Of a stretch of 64,000 nt of DNA, positions 43,230 through 51,839 are shown one piece after another (position 1 is the first letter of the stretch; each line of letters opens with the position of its first letter). The notes under the pieces were generated by a model that was not told where the DNA came from, made no database searches, and saw only the letters and a program-made list of their open reading frames with translations. A program made the position numbers and the translations under genes. The DNA is from Mycolicibacterium sp. P9-64 (GTDB lineage: Bacteria; Actinomycetota; Actinomycetes; Mycobacteriales; Mycobacteriaceae), in assembly GCF_008329605.1 (NCBI RefSeq), contig NZ_NPKO01000001.1:62001-126000 (forward strand), written 5' to 3'.

Positions 43230-44725
43230 TCTGCATGCACCGGAGGGGTGTTCGCCAGCTCTGCGGCCAGCGACTCCCCAACGCGTTTCGCAATCCCAGA
43301 GGCCGCGATGGCGATCACCAACCCAACGGCGCACCAATACAATCCGAGCAGCGGGGCATCCAACCAGGTCTGCGCACCCTTGACGTTGAACCACAACACC
43401 ACCGCGATCACCACGGCGCCAAGGGTCGGCAACACCAGGCCCAGAATCTTGCCCTTGCCGCCGTGCACGTCGGCAAATTTGGGTGCGCCGACGAACCACA
43501 CTGCCGCCACCTCGACGAGCAGATAGCAGACCATCAGGCACACCGAACCGGCCACGGCGAACAGGAAGTAGGTGTTGATCGCATCGTTGCCGGTGCCCAT
43601 GTCGGGCCAACCAAGAGCACCGCAGATGAGGACGACCACCAACGCGGCGCCGACCGCCAGCCAGGTGGCACGACGAGGACCGCCCGTTCCGGCGTGGATG
43701 TGCGCCAACGCCTTCGGGCCGAAGCCGTCGCGCCCGAACGCGTAGAGCATCCGGCCGGACGTCGCCGCGCAGGCCAAGTGGCAGCCGAACGCCGACACGA
43801 TCGCGGTGAAGATGATCAGCAGGCTGAACCACTGACCGACGTAGCTACTGCCCAAGTCCCCCAACGTGTTTCCGGAATTCTGGAAGGCGTCGAGCCCAGC
43901 CTGATCGGTTCCGAAACCGACGACCTCGGCGAACATCACGACGACGAACAGCACACCGGTCAGGATCAGCGTCCCAGCCAGCGCCCGCGGGATGTTGCGG
44001 CCAGGATCGTCGGTCTCCTCGCCCATCGACGCGCACGCCTCGAAACCTGCCCAGGACAGGAAGGCCGCGACGACGGCGCTGAGTACGGCCGAGGCGGACA
44101 CGCCGTCGAACGAGAACGCGCTGAAGTCGACCCCGGTCGTCGGGGCACCGCCCTTCGCGAAGATCACCACTACCAGCACGATCATGGACAGAATGCCGAT
44201 GCCCTCGATGGCGAGCAGGATCTTCGCCAGCAGCCGGATGTCGCGGCCGGACAATAGGAATGAGATGACGGCGCCCACCACGACGACGATCAACCACGGC
44301 ATCTGGTATGGGTGGTCGTTGCCCGCCTGCAGTTCAGCGATGAACGCGTTGACGAACGCGGCGGTCAAGGCCAGGGTCCCGATGGCGAAACCCCAGTAGG
44401 CCCCGAGCATCGCGAAGCCGGAGAAGAATCCCGTCCTCGGTCCGATGGTGCCACCGACCAATCCGTATGCCGAACCGGCGTGATTGAGGTGGCGGGTCAG
44501 GCGGACGAAGCTGTAGCCCACCAGGGACACCCCTACGAGGCCGATCAGGAACACCAGTGGGATCGCCTTGCCGACGGTACCGATCAGGCCCTGGCCGTTC
44601 CCCGACATCGCCAGGGTCGGCCCAACCAGCGCGACGGACAACGCCAGCGCGACCCAGAACGGCAAGCGGCGGTGCGGAAGTCGATCGGCTCCGTCTGATT
44701 GGCCGGCCGACGCGTTGGTACTCAT
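43226..44725 (-). CDS. APC family amino acid/amine permease
   Basis: A 499-residue transporter with about 12 membrane helices. The first helix holds the APC motif LSVALVGPTLAMSGNGQGLIG, followed by HAGSAYGLVGGTIGPRTGFFSG, and helix 6 has FLSWAGFEACASMGEETDDPGRNIPRAL, the substrate-site signature of the family. It imports an amino acid or amine by cation symport. AAGGAGA lies 5 nt before ATG 44725. Its position between the GS-like ligase and the aminotransferase indicates that it imports the substrate of this cluster. Confidence 0.95.
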   Translation of the reverse strand: MSTNASAGQSDGADRLPHRRLPFWVALALSVALVGPTLAMSGNGQGLIGTVGKAIPLVFLIGLVGVSLVGYSFVRLTRHLNHAGSAYGLVGGTIGPRTGFFSGFAMLGAYWGFAIGTLALTAAFVNAFIAELQAGNDHPYQMPWLIVVVVGAVISFLLSGRDIRLLAKILLAIEGIGILSMIVLVVVIFAKGGAPTTGVDFSAFSFDGVSASAVLSAVVAAFLSWAGFEACASMGEETDDPGRNIPRALAGTLILTGVLFVVVMFAEVVGFGTDQAGLDAFQNSGNTLGDLGSSYVGQWFSLLIIFTAIVSAFGCHLACAATSGRMLYAFGRDGFGPKALAHIHAGTGGPRRATWLAVGAALVVVLICGALGWPDMGTGNDAINTYFLFAVAGSVCLMVCYLLVEVAAVWFVGAPKFADVHGGKGKILGLVLPTLGAVVIAVVLWFNVKGAQTWLDAPLLGLYWCAVGLVIAIAASGIAKRVGESLAAELANTPPVHAE

Positions 44726-44747
44726 CGATGTCTCCTTATGGAAGGTG

Positions 44748-46073
44748 TCAACAGCTCCATGCCAGGCGGAGCGCCCGGGTGGTCTCGGCAGGTGGTAGCC
44801 CGCCGTACGTGGCGATCTCGTATCTGCGCACCGCGACGAGTGCTTCGACGACGTCCGACGTGAGCAGCTCGGCGGCGATCGCGGAGCCCTCCATGGCGTC
44901 GATCGCGGCGGTCTGGTCGGTGGGCAACGGTGGCGGTGCCGCGGCGGAGCTCGCGGGTGCCTCGGCAATCTCATCGGGCAGCTCGAGCCCGCGGTCGATG
45001 CCCCGAAGTGCGCTGCCGAGCAGGGCCGTCGCGGCAAGGTACGGGTTGGCGCTCGGATCGATCAGTTTGAGTTCGGCGTTGGCGCCGTGCGGGTTTCCCG
45101 GCGTTGCCGCGATGAACCGCACCGCGGCTTCGCGGTTCTCCAGCCCCCAGCACGCCGCGGCACCCGCCCAGTTTCCTGGCTTGAGCCGCAGCGCCGACAG
45201 CGTAGAACCGGCATAGACGCCAAGCAGATCCGGCAGGGTGTCGATGATCCCGGCGATGGCGGAACCGCCTTCTGGCCGCATCCCGTACGGGCCGTCACCG
45301 CCGCCGAACAGCGGGCCCTGCTCGCCTGCCAACGACAAGTGCAGGTGTGCACCGTTGCCCGCCCCGCCTTCGAAGGGCACGGGGGAGAACGAGATCTGCA
45401 GACCGTGCCTGGCGGCGGCCCGCCCGATCACGATCCGCGCGAGGATCACGGCATCGGCCGTGGCGACGGGAGTGTCCGGTGCCAGCGAGACTTCGAGCTG
45501 ATCGTGGCCGTATTCGGTGTGGATCTGTTCGATGCTGAGCCCGGCGCGTTCGGCCGAGACGGCGAGGTCGACGAGGAACGCGGAGCGCTCGAGCGACGTG
45601 CGGATGCCGTACGGCGACCACGGCGCCGTCGTCGCGGGGCTGCCGTCGAGGGCGACCATCGTGCACTCGAGCTCCGCACCGATCTTGGCGCTCAACCCGC
45701 GGTCGGCCGCGGCACTTTCGGTGGCCGCCAGGATCGAGCGCACGCACAGCGCAGATGGCTGGCCGTGCTGATCGTCGAGATTGCCTGGCGCCCATGCGAC
45801 GCCGTCGTCGATCACCCGCACGTTGGCGGGATCGATGCGAATCCTCAGGTCACCGACCACGCCGATGGTCGGTGTGAACGCGATGCCACTGTCGACGCAG
45901 AACACGCTCCACGACGGTGAAACGCCCATGCCGGACCGCTCGAAGTCGCCGAGACGCCGCAGCGGGACGTACTTGGCCCTGGTGACGCCTGCCAGGTCGG
46001 TCACCGAGCCCGCGACGAGCTCCACCCCGTCCGCGCGTAGTTCCTCGATGCGGTGGTCGCTCGACATCGGCAT
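44748..46073 (-). CDS. Glutamine synthetase-like gamma-glutamyl ligase
   Basis: A 441-residue GSI-fold enzyme of the GlnA3/PuuA-like group: DLAGVTRAKYVP near residue 26, metal Glu in IGAELECTMV and QLEVSLAP, GNGAHLHLSL, ALRLKPGNWAGAAACWGLENREAAVRF, and HGANAELKLIDPSANPYL. Nucleotide and glutamate sites are kept, while the flap regions differ from true glutamine synthetase. It therefore probably gamma-glutamylates an amine with ATP rather than making glutamine. GGAGG lies 5 nt before ATG 46073. It leads the minus-strand operon and faces the amidotransferase gene. Confidence 0.92.
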   Translation of the reverse strand: MPMSSDHRIEELRADGVELVAGSVTDLAGVTRAKYVPLRRLGDFERSGMGVSPSWSVFCVDSGIAFTPTIGVVGDLRIRIDPANVRVIDDGVAWAPGNLDDQHGQPSALCVRSILAATESAAADRGLSAKIGAELECTMVALDGSPATTAPWSPYGIRTSLERSAFLVDLAVSAERAGLSIEQIHTEYGHDQLEVSLAPDTPVATADAVILARIVIGRAAARHGLQISFSPVPFEGGAGNGAHLHLSLAGEQGPLFGGGDGPYGMRPEGGSAIAGIIDTLPDLLGVYAGSTLSALRLKPGNWAGAAACWGLENREAAVRFIAATPGNPHGANAELKLIDPSANPYLAATALLGSALRGIDRGLELPDEIAEAPASSAAAPPPLPTDQTAAIDAMEGSAIAAELLTSDVVEALVAVRRYEIATYGGLPPAETTRALRLAWSC

Positions 46074-46185
46074 CCAACCTCCTCGTTCGTGTGCGTCTTC
46101 GAGAAAGCTATGTCATGAATGTTTCAGAATCTTTAAAATACTCCGATTAGGATCGATTCATAAGATCTAGGCAGGGGGAAGTCTG
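46074..46185. promoter_or_regulatory. AT-rich divergent promoter region of the gamma-glutamyl cluster
   Basis: The 112 bp between the ligase and amidotransferase genes are markedly AT-rich (especially 46108-46165). GAAA (46103-46106) and TTTC (46122-46125) frame one possible dyad for the RpiR regulator; this is weak. AGGGGGAAG lies just before ATG 46186. Confidence 0.4.
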
Positions 46186-46977
46186 ATGTGCAGGCTGCTG
46201 GGTGTCGTCTCCGCAAGGCCGATCACCGTCGCTGATGCCGTCGGCGACGGTGTGTTGAAGGACTTCGTCGCGCTGACCAGGGTGCACGGCGACGGCTGGG
46301 GTGTCGCGGCCGTCTCCGAACGCGGGGACGATCCGCGCGCCGAGGTCTCGGCGGGCAGCGCACTCGACGACCCGGCCTTCGTCGCGGTCACGCACGAACA
46401 GCGCGCCGTGGCCAGCATCGTGCACCTGCGCTGGGCCACCAATGGACTTGCGGTGCAACCGCAGAACTCCCACCCCTTCGTCGCCGACGGAGTGGCCATG
46501 GCGCACAACGGCTCCATCAAGCCGATGGGACTGCTCGACGGGCTCCTCGAACCGGCGATCGCCGCGTCCCTGCGCGGCACCACCGACAGCGAGCGCTACT
46601 TCGGGTTGATCCGCCAGCACCGCAGTGCCGCACCAAGTCTCGCCGAGGCCGTCAGGCGGGCGGTGACCCAGCTGCGAGCGATGTATCCAGATGCCAGCCT
46701 GAACGCGCTCCTCCTCGGCGAGGACCAACTGATCGTCGTCCACGCGCACGCCAAGAGCCAGTTGGTCGACGAGGACATTGAGGAGATCACTGCCGCCGAC
46801 CTGCCCGCCGAGCACCTCGAGGACTACTTCGCGCTGCGGTCCACCCGTACCGAGGGCGGCGCCCTGATCGTCGGATCCACCGGGTTCGGTGACCTCGCGT
46901 GGGAACCGCTGCCCGCGGAGTGTGTCGTCGCCTTCTCGCTGGCGGACACGTCGATGTGCGAGTACCCCCTCGGATGA
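46186..46977 (+). CDS. Class II glutamine amidotransferase (YafJ/EgtC-like)
   Basis: A 263-residue N-terminal-nucleophile hydrolase. It starts MCRLLGVVS, so processing exposes Cys2 as nucleophile; LRWATNG, NSHPFV, MAHNGSI and TTDSERYF complete the class II amidotransferase site. It has no synthase domain, as in YafJ and EgtC, and EgtC hydrolyses a gamma-glutamyl bond. Beside a gamma-glutamyl ligase it could remove the glutamyl group at the end of the pathway. ATG 46186 has AGGGGGAAG upstream. Its stop overlaps the RpiR ATG (ATGA). Confidence 0.94.
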   Translation: MCRLLGVVSARPITVADAVGDGVLKDFVALTRVHGDGWGVAAVSERGDDPRAEVSAGSALDDPAFVAVTHEQRAVASIVHLRWATNGLAVQPQNSHPFVADGVAMAHNGSIKPMGLLDGLLEPAIAASLRGTTDSERYFGLIRQHRSAAPSLAEAVRRAVTQLRAMYPDASLNALLLGEDQLIVVHAHAKSQLVDEDIEEITAADLPAEHLEDYFALRSTRTEGGALIVGSTGFGDLAWEPLPAECVVAFSLADTSMCEYPLG

Positions 46978-47858
46978 TGGTCCGGGGCGAGCGAAGCGAC
47001 GGGATGTTACGAGAGAGCGTGGCCAGCCGCGCGAATGCCGCGCTTCCCGCGCTCAGCCGTGCGGAACGACGGGTGGGACGCGCCCTGCTCGCCGACTATC
47101 CCAGCGCCGGGTTGGCCAGTGCCGCAAGGCTTGCCGAACGCGCCGAGGTCAGCCCGCCCACCGTGCTGCGGTTCGCGCAGTCACTCGGCTACGACGGTTT
47201 CACTGATCTGCAGGTGGCGCTGCGCGCCGAGCTGACCGCGCAATCCAGTGGACCGATCACCCGGCTGCCGGAGGCACCCTCGGCGGGTGGCCTTCTCGAT
47301 CGGCTTCTGCAGCAGGCCCGCGGACAGAACGACAGGGCCATCGAGACTCTGGCCCTGCTGCCGGGCTCGGCGGTGGAGGCCGCGGTGGCACTGCTGTCGG
47401 ACACCAGTCGTCCGCTGCACCTGCATGGCGGCCGGTTCTCACATCTGCTGGCGATGCATCTGGCCGCGCATCTCGAGCAGCTCCGCCCCGGCGTGCGGTT
47501 GCTCGCCGATCCCAGCGGTCGAGACCTCGGCACGATGATGGAGCTGACTCGCCGCGACGTCGTCGTGTTGTTCGACTATCACCGGTATCAACGCAGCTCG
47601 GAAGAGCTGGCGGCCAGCGTGCACCGTGCTGGCGCCACCATCTTGCTGATCACCGATGATCTAGCGTGTCCCGTGGCGCCCGAGGCCGAGGTCGTGTTGG
47701 CCGCGTCGAGCACTGTCGGCACGGTGTACCAGAGCATGGCGGCGGGCTTTCTGCTGACCGAGCTGCTCATTCCGCTGGTCATGGACACCATTGGTGAACC
47801 CGCGCGCACCCGCATGGCGTTGTGGGAGGAGCAGCGTCGCGCCGAATTGTTGCCCTGA
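46974..47858 (+). CDS. RpiR/MurR family transcriptional regulator
   Basis: A 294-residue regulator: N-terminal HTH (LSRAERRVGRALLADYPSAGLASAARLAERAEVSPPTVLRFAQSLGYDGF) and a C-terminal SIS domain (SRPLHLHGGRFSHLLAMHLAAHL, DVVVLFDYHRYQRSSEELAASV) that normally binds a phosphorylated sugar. ATG 46974 overlaps the amidotransferase stop; ATG 47004 is an alternative. If 46974 is right, residues 4-10 (RGERSDG) come from a copy of the dispersed repeat. It likely controls the surrounding amine cluster. Confidence 0.92.
   Translation: MMVRGERSDGMLRESVASRANAALPALSRAERRVGRALLADYPSAGLASAARLAERAEVSPPTVLRFAQSLGYDGFTDLQVALRAELTAQSSGPITRLPEAPSAGGLLDRLLQQARGQNDRAIETLALLPGSAVEAAVALLSDTSRPLHLHGGRFSHLLAMHLAAHLEQLRPGVRLLADPSGRDLGTMMELTRRDVVVLFDYHRYQRSSEELAASVHRAGATILLITDDLACPVAPEAEVVLAASSTVGTVYQSMAAGFLLTELLIPLVMDTIGEPARTRMALWEEQRRAELLP
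46983..47003 (+). repeat. Dispersed GC-rich repeat, copy 2 (variant)
   Basis: This segment holds GGGGCGAGCGAAGCGACGGG (46984-47003), the full 20-base core shared with copies at 28584-28610 and 60383-60409. It is read as GERSDG at the start of the rpiR gene, or lies just upstream of it if ATG 47004 is the start. Confidence 0.7.
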
Positions 47859-47883
47859 GCGCACCGTTTCATGCCCTGATGCT

Positions 47884-47889
47884 TACCCT
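47884..47889 (+). promoter_or_regulatory. Candidate -10 element TACCCT for leaderless tetR
   Basis: TACCCT ends 6 nt before GTG 47896 and no ribosome binding site is seen. Confidence 0.4.
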
Positions 47890-47895
47890 GATTCG

Positions 47896-48540
47896 GTGGC
47901 CGGAGGGACGAAGCGCTTACCGCGCGCCGTGCGCGAGCAGCAGATGCTCGACGCCGCGGTGCAGATGTTCTCCGTGAACGGCTATCACGAGACGTCGATG
48001 GACGCGATCGCTGCGCAGGCAGAGATCTCCAAGCCGATGCTCTACCTCTACTACGGCTCCAAGGAAGAGCTGTTCGGCGCGTGCCTTGACCGCGAACTGG
48101 GCCGCTTCGTGGAGAAGGTGCGCGCCGACATCGACTTCAGCCAGAATCCAAAGACGTTGCTGCGCAACGCTGTCGTGTCGTTCCTCAGCTACATCGACGC
48201 CAACCGGTCGTCGTGGATCGTGCTCTACACCCAGGCCACCAGCTCGCAGGCGTTCGCACACACCGTGCGGGAGGGTCGCGAGCGGATCATCGATCTGGTG
48301 GGCAGGCTGCTGCTATCGGGCACCAAGCACCCCGAGCCGGACACGGACTTCGACATGATGGCCGTCGCGCTGGTGGGCGCTGGTGAGGCCGTGGCGACGC
48401 GGGTCAGCACCGGCGATGCCGACGTCAATGAGGCGGCCGAGTTGATGATCAACCTGTTCTGGCGGGGGTTGAAGGGCAGGCCTTCCGACACCGGCGCGGC
48501 TGATCCCGTTCCCACCGATCCGGCCGCTGCCGCCAGCTGA
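47896..48540 (+). CDS. TetR family regulator (Rv0238 orthologue)
   Basis: A 214-residue TetR regulator: HTH at about residues 12-58 (REQQMLDAAVQMFSVNGYHETSMDAIAAQAEISKPMLYLYYGSKEELF), then a helical ligand domain with SSWIVLYTQATSSQAF. GTG 47896 follows a -10-like hexamer by 6 nt, giving a length close to Rv0238 (about 204 residues). In M. tuberculosis it follows lpqI directly; here the gamma-glutamyl cluster is inserted between them. Regulated genes are unknown. Confidence 0.93.
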   Translation: MAGGTKRLPRAVREQQMLDAAVQMFSVNGYHETSMDAIAAQAEISKPMLYLYYGSKEELFGACLDRELGRFVEKVRADIDFSQNPKTLLRNAVVSFLSYIDANRSSWIVLYTQATSSQAFAHTVREGRERIIDLVGRLLLSGTKHPEPDTDFDMMAVALVGAGEAVATRVSTGDADVNEAAELMINLFWRGLKGRPSDTGAADPVPTDPAAAAS

Positions 48541-48550
48541 GGCGCCGACG

Positions 48551-49153
48551 TCAGGTGGGTACTGCCGCGCTGCGGGCAATCGGAAGAATGTAGCGACGGG
48601 CATAGTCGGCCACCGCCGCCTTGCTCTGCAGGGTCGGTCCGGAATGTGGCGCCAGCAGCAGCGAATGCGCAATCCGCACCAGTGCCTCGGCGAGCGCGAC
48701 CGGATCGGCGATGGTGAGGCCGTCCGCCTTGGCAGCCCGGCTCATGTTCTTCGCGCCGAAGGCGATGGACATGTCTATGGATGGGCCGGCAGCCGTGGTC
48801 AAGAAGGGCAGCACGAATTCCGGTTCGGTCGCCAGCTCCCGCGCCATGAGTGGATGGCTGCTTACGCACCACAGAATTCCGGTGAAACCGCAGACGACCT
48901 TGTCTTCGAAGGACTCCAGCTGCCGCGCTTCCTCGTACACGTCGGTGAAGAGTCGTTCGAACTCTGTCATGACGGCGGTGAGGAGCAGCTCGTTCTTTGC
49001 TGGCCAGCGCCGGTACACCGTCATGTGCGAGACGCCGGCGTACTTCGCGACCAGCTCTACGGTTGCGCGCTTGACGCCGAAGTCGACGAGAACCCGCAGC
49101 GCCGCGTCGAGAATCGCGACTGACGTGCGGTCGGGCCCGTGATCGTCGGCCAA
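48551..49153 (-). CDS. TetR family transcriptional regulator
   Basis: A 200-residue TetR regulator with HTH at residues 10-58 (ILDAALRVLVDFGVKRATVELVAKYAGVSHMTVYRRWPAKNELL) and a C-terminal domain with PLMARELATEPEFVLPF. TTG 49153 is chosen because GAAGGA lies 9 nt upstream and the longer frame encodes nothing family-like. It converges on the Rv0238-like gene and is divergent from the membrane protein and ABC transporter genes, which it may repress through the inverted repeat at 49247-49273. Confidence 0.9.
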   Translation of the reverse strand: MADDHGPDRTSVAILDAALRVLVDFGVKRATVELVAKYAGVSHMTVYRRWPAKNELLLTAVMTEFERLFTDVYEEARQLESFEDKVVCGFTGILWCVSSHPLMARELATEPEFVLPFLTTAAGPSIDMSIAFGAKNMSRAAKADGLTIADPVALAEALVRIAHSLLLAPHSGPTLQSKAAVADYARRYILPIARSAAVPT

Positions 49154-49246
49154 AGCCGTGGTCCTTCGTTGTTGACGTGTGACGCGGTTGCCAACAGTGA
49201 GTATGTCACGGTGTCTCGCGCCGCCCCGAAGCTGCAATGATGCCGT

Positions 49247-49273
49247 TGTTATGCTATTGCTATCAACGTAACA
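49247..49273. promoter_or_regulatory. TGTTA-N17-TAACA inverted repeat, candidate TetR operator
   Basis: TGTTA (49247-49251) and TAACA (49269-49273) bracket an AT-rich centre in the 130-bp divergent region. The arms are short, so support is modest. Confidence 0.35.
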
Positions 49274-49283
49274 TCTGCACGCA

Positions 49284-49718
49284 ATGGGTCGGGGAGGGCC
49301 GAATGCAGTCACGGTTGACGGGTGGACGGTCGTGAAGACGCTGATCCGGGATCGCTTTGCCATCGCCGTCGTGGCAGGCCTCGTCGCCATCATCGGCGTG
49401 GTCGCCTTCTACTATCCGATTCAGCTCAGCGATTACGACCCGTGGGGGATGAAGATTCCCTGCGGCACCGCGATGTCGCCTGACGTCGACCAGGCGGTCG
49501 AGGCGGACATCTACACCGCGAACCCGCCACGGGCGACGTCCTCGGGGCCGACGCAGTATGCCGCGGAATGCAATCAGGCCGTCTGGATCCGCAGGGGATG
49601 GTCGGTGCCGCTGACCCTGACCGGTGTGATCGTGGTGGTGGTGATTGCGTTGGGCCGCTGGCCCGCGGCGCCTTCCGATGCTGGGTCCGACTCTCGTGAA
49701 GCGGCAGCCAAGGACTGA
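49284..49718 (+). CDS. Small membrane protein, two helices
   Basis: A 144-residue protein with membrane helices at about residues 24-45 (RFAIAVVAGLVAIIGVVAFYY) and 106-125 (VPLTLTGVIVVVVIALG), separated by an extracytoplasmic domain with two Cys (KIPCGTAM and AAECNQAV) likely joined as a disulphide. The family is not recognised. ATG 49284 is used; a GTG at 49332 would remove only an unconserved leader. It lies between the divergent tetR gene and the ABC transporter gene and may be co-transcribed with the latter. Confidence 0.75.
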   Translation: MGRGGPNAVTVDGWTVVKTLIRDRFAIAVVAGLVAIIGVVAFYYPIQLSDYDPWGMKIPCGTAMSPDVDQAVEADIYTANPPRATSSGPTQYAAECNQAVWIRRGWSVPLTLTGVIVVVVIALGRWPAAPSDAGSDSREAAAKD

Positions 49719-49812
49719 GCTCCAGCGCGGTCGACGGTCAGGCGATTCCCGCCGCAACCGGGAATTCGACCGATAGGCTCCGCAACGGCACGCCAGGCAC
49801 CGTCGATTCGCG

Positions 49813-51726
49813 ATGCGAACTTGCCTCCTTGCCCGAAAGAGGTGGACCGATTTGGTCGAGGCGGTGTCGACAACTCAGGTGAGTCCCGATGGTCTGATCA
49901 GGCGTAGCCTCGGCATGCTCAGCGCCGTTCGTGGACTGATCGTGGTCCTGCTCGTCGTCGGAGTGATCGCCTCCGCGCTGCCCTACGTCTCGGCTGCGGC
50001 ATTCGGGCCCATGATGCAGGTCGTCGCCGACGCGGGTATGAGCGGAAACCTGGGCGGGGTATGGGATTTGCGCGGCCCACTGGTCGCCCGCGAGAACGGT
50101 GTGCTCAGCGGGGTGGCCGGCTCGGTGCCCTTCGCGGTGCTCTTGGCGACGTGGGCGGTCTCGCTGTTGCTGGCGCAGTTGATGTATCTGGTGAACGCCT
50201 GGGTGGGGACCAAGGTCGAGAAGGCGCTCGTCACCGACATCCGGCAGCGCGTCCACGATCACCTCCAGACGTTGTCGCTGGACTTCTTCACGGCTTCGCG
50301 CAGTGGTGCGCTGATGCAGCGTGTCACGGTGGAATCCACTGGCGTGCAACGGCTTCTGACCAGCTGCCTGCTGCCGCCGCTGATCGACACCGTCGTCCTT
50401 CTGGTGGCTGTTTGCTATCTGGTGGCGCTGTCGTGGCAAATGACGGTCGCCGCCCTCGTCCTCACGCCGTTCGCCTTGTTGGTGCTGAAGTACGCGGGCC
50501 GCCACGTCCAGGCGGCAGTGCGACGGACGATGGACGCGGACCGCGCCATGGCCGCGGAACTGGAACAAACGATAAGCGGGATCTCCGAGATTCAGCTATT
50601 CAACGCTCAGTCGCTGCGCAGCAAGCGTTTTCGCGTGGTGTCGCACCGCGCCGCCGAGAGTGACGCGTCGACCGTGATGTGGATGCAGGCCACCGCGAAC
50701 GGGTCTCAGGTGTTCATCGCACTGAGCACCGTCGTGGTGTTGCTGGTCGGTATCGGATTCAGCGCGAGCTTTGGCCTCACGTTCGCAAGCTTGATGGTCT
50801 TCGCCGGGATGGTCCCGACGATGTTCGGTGCAGCCCAACGGGTCATGGGTGCGTACACCACGTACCAGTCGGTCTCGCCAAGCGTCGCCTCGACGTACGA
50901 GTTGCTCGACACCCGCCCGACGGTTCGGGAACACGCGGCCGCAGCCGAACTCGGCGACGTGCATGGCAATCTCGTGTTCGAGGACGTGGCCTTCGGCTAC
51001 GCCGCAGGGCAGATGGTGCTCGACGGGATGTCGTTCTCCATCAACGAGGGTGAGACGGTGGCCCTGGTCGGTGGCATCGGGTCGGGAAAGTCGACGGTGT
51101 TCAACCTCCTTCTGCGATTCCTGGACCCGCAGCGGGGCAGGATTCTGCTCGACGGCCACCCCATCACGCAGGTCACCATCGCCTCGCTGCGCGACCAGGT
51201 GTCCAAACTCGCCCAGTTCCCCTTCTTCACCAAGGACACCATCCGCGAGAACATCCGACTGGCACGGCCGGAGGCAACCGACGCCGACGTCGAAGTCGCG
51301 TGCGAGAACGCCAACGTCCACTCCGTCATCGTCGACCCGACGAAGATGCACGACGGGTACGACACCGTGATGGACGTGCAGGTCCCGTCAGGCGGCCAGA
51401 AGCGGCTGATTGCGTTGGCGCGCTGCCTGTTACGGAAGCCGGAGGTATTACTGCTCGACGAGCCGACCGAGAACCTCGACGCGGACCAGCGGGCCAGGTT
51501 GACCGGTGTGATCCGCGGCTACGCGAAGGGCCGCACGTGTCTGGTGATCAGTCACGACATGGACTTCATCGCCGCCGTTGCCGATCGCATCCTGGTCATC
51601 GAGCACGGACGCATCGCGCAGCAGGGCGACCACCGCACGCTGATCGCGGAGGGCGGGCTCTACAAGCGGTTGTACGAAGCGCAGAACGTGGACCCCGACC
51701 TGGTTTATCCGGCTACGGCGCCGTAA
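49813..51726 (+). CDS. ABC exporter, fused permease and ATPase
   Basis: A 637-residue half-transporter. The membrane domain (about residues 35-345) has six helices and the coupling region VHDHLQTLSLDFF. The ATPase domain shows Walker A GGIGSGKST, a Q-loop (KLAQFPFFT), the variant signature PSGGQKRLIALARCLL, Walker B VLLLDEPTENLD and the switch His in ISHDMDF. It probably works as a homodimer exporting a drug or lipid. The start is uncertain: ATG 49813 is used, but TTG 49852 has a better ribosome binding site (AGAGGTGG). The divergent TetR may regulate it. Confidence 0.94.
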   Translation: MRTCLLARKRWTDLVEAVSTTQVSPDGLIRRSLGMLSAVRGLIVVLLVVGVIASALPYVSAAAFGPMMQVVADAGMSGNLGGVWDLRGPLVARENGVLSGVAGSVPFAVLLATWAVSLLLAQLMYLVNAWVGTKVEKALVTDIRQRVHDHLQTLSLDFFTASRSGALMQRVTVESTGVQRLLTSCLLPPLIDTVVLLVAVCYLVALSWQMTVAALVLTPFALLVLKYAGRHVQAAVRRTMDADRAMAAELEQTISGISEIQLFNAQSLRSKRFRVVSHRAAESDASTVMWMQATANGSQVFIALSTVVVLLVGIGFSASFGLTFASLMVFAGMVPTMFGAAQRVMGAYTTYQSVSPSVASTYELLDTRPTVREHAAAAELGDVHGNLVFEDVAFGYAAGQMVLDGMSFSINEGETVALVGGIGSGKSTVFNLLLRFLDPQRGRILLDGHPITQVTIASLRDQVSKLAQFPFFTKDTIRENIRLARPEATDADVEVACENANVHSVIVDPTKMHDGYDTVMDVQVPSGGQKRLIALARCLLRKPEVLLLDEPTENLDADQRARLTGVIRGYAKGRTCLVISHDMDFIAAVADRILVIEHGRIAQQGDHRTLIAEGGLYKRLYEAQNVDPDLVYPATAP

Positions 51727-51818
51727 ACGGATTTGAAATGCTCTGGGTAGACGGTGGGTGCGTCTGCAACGCAACCAGCACCAGGAGACGATTTCAGCGT
51801 CGCGTCGTAGGCACGGTG

Positions 51819-51824
51819 TACACT
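51819..51824 (+). promoter_or_regulatory. Candidate -10 element TACACT for the 13E12 HNH gene
   Basis: TACACT ends 7 nt before GTG 51832, suggesting a leaderless message whose start lies inside the SOS box. Confidence 0.45.
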
Positions 51825-51839
51825 CGAACATGTGTTCGA
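51824..51839. promoter_or_regulatory. LexA (SOS) box
   Basis: TCGAAC-ATGT-GTTCGA is a perfect match to the mycobacterial LexA consensus TCGAAC-N4-GTTCGA. It covers the predicted transcription start and the GTG start codon at 51832, so LexA binding would block initiation directly. Some M. tuberculosis 13E12 genes are known LexA targets. Confidence 0.85.
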
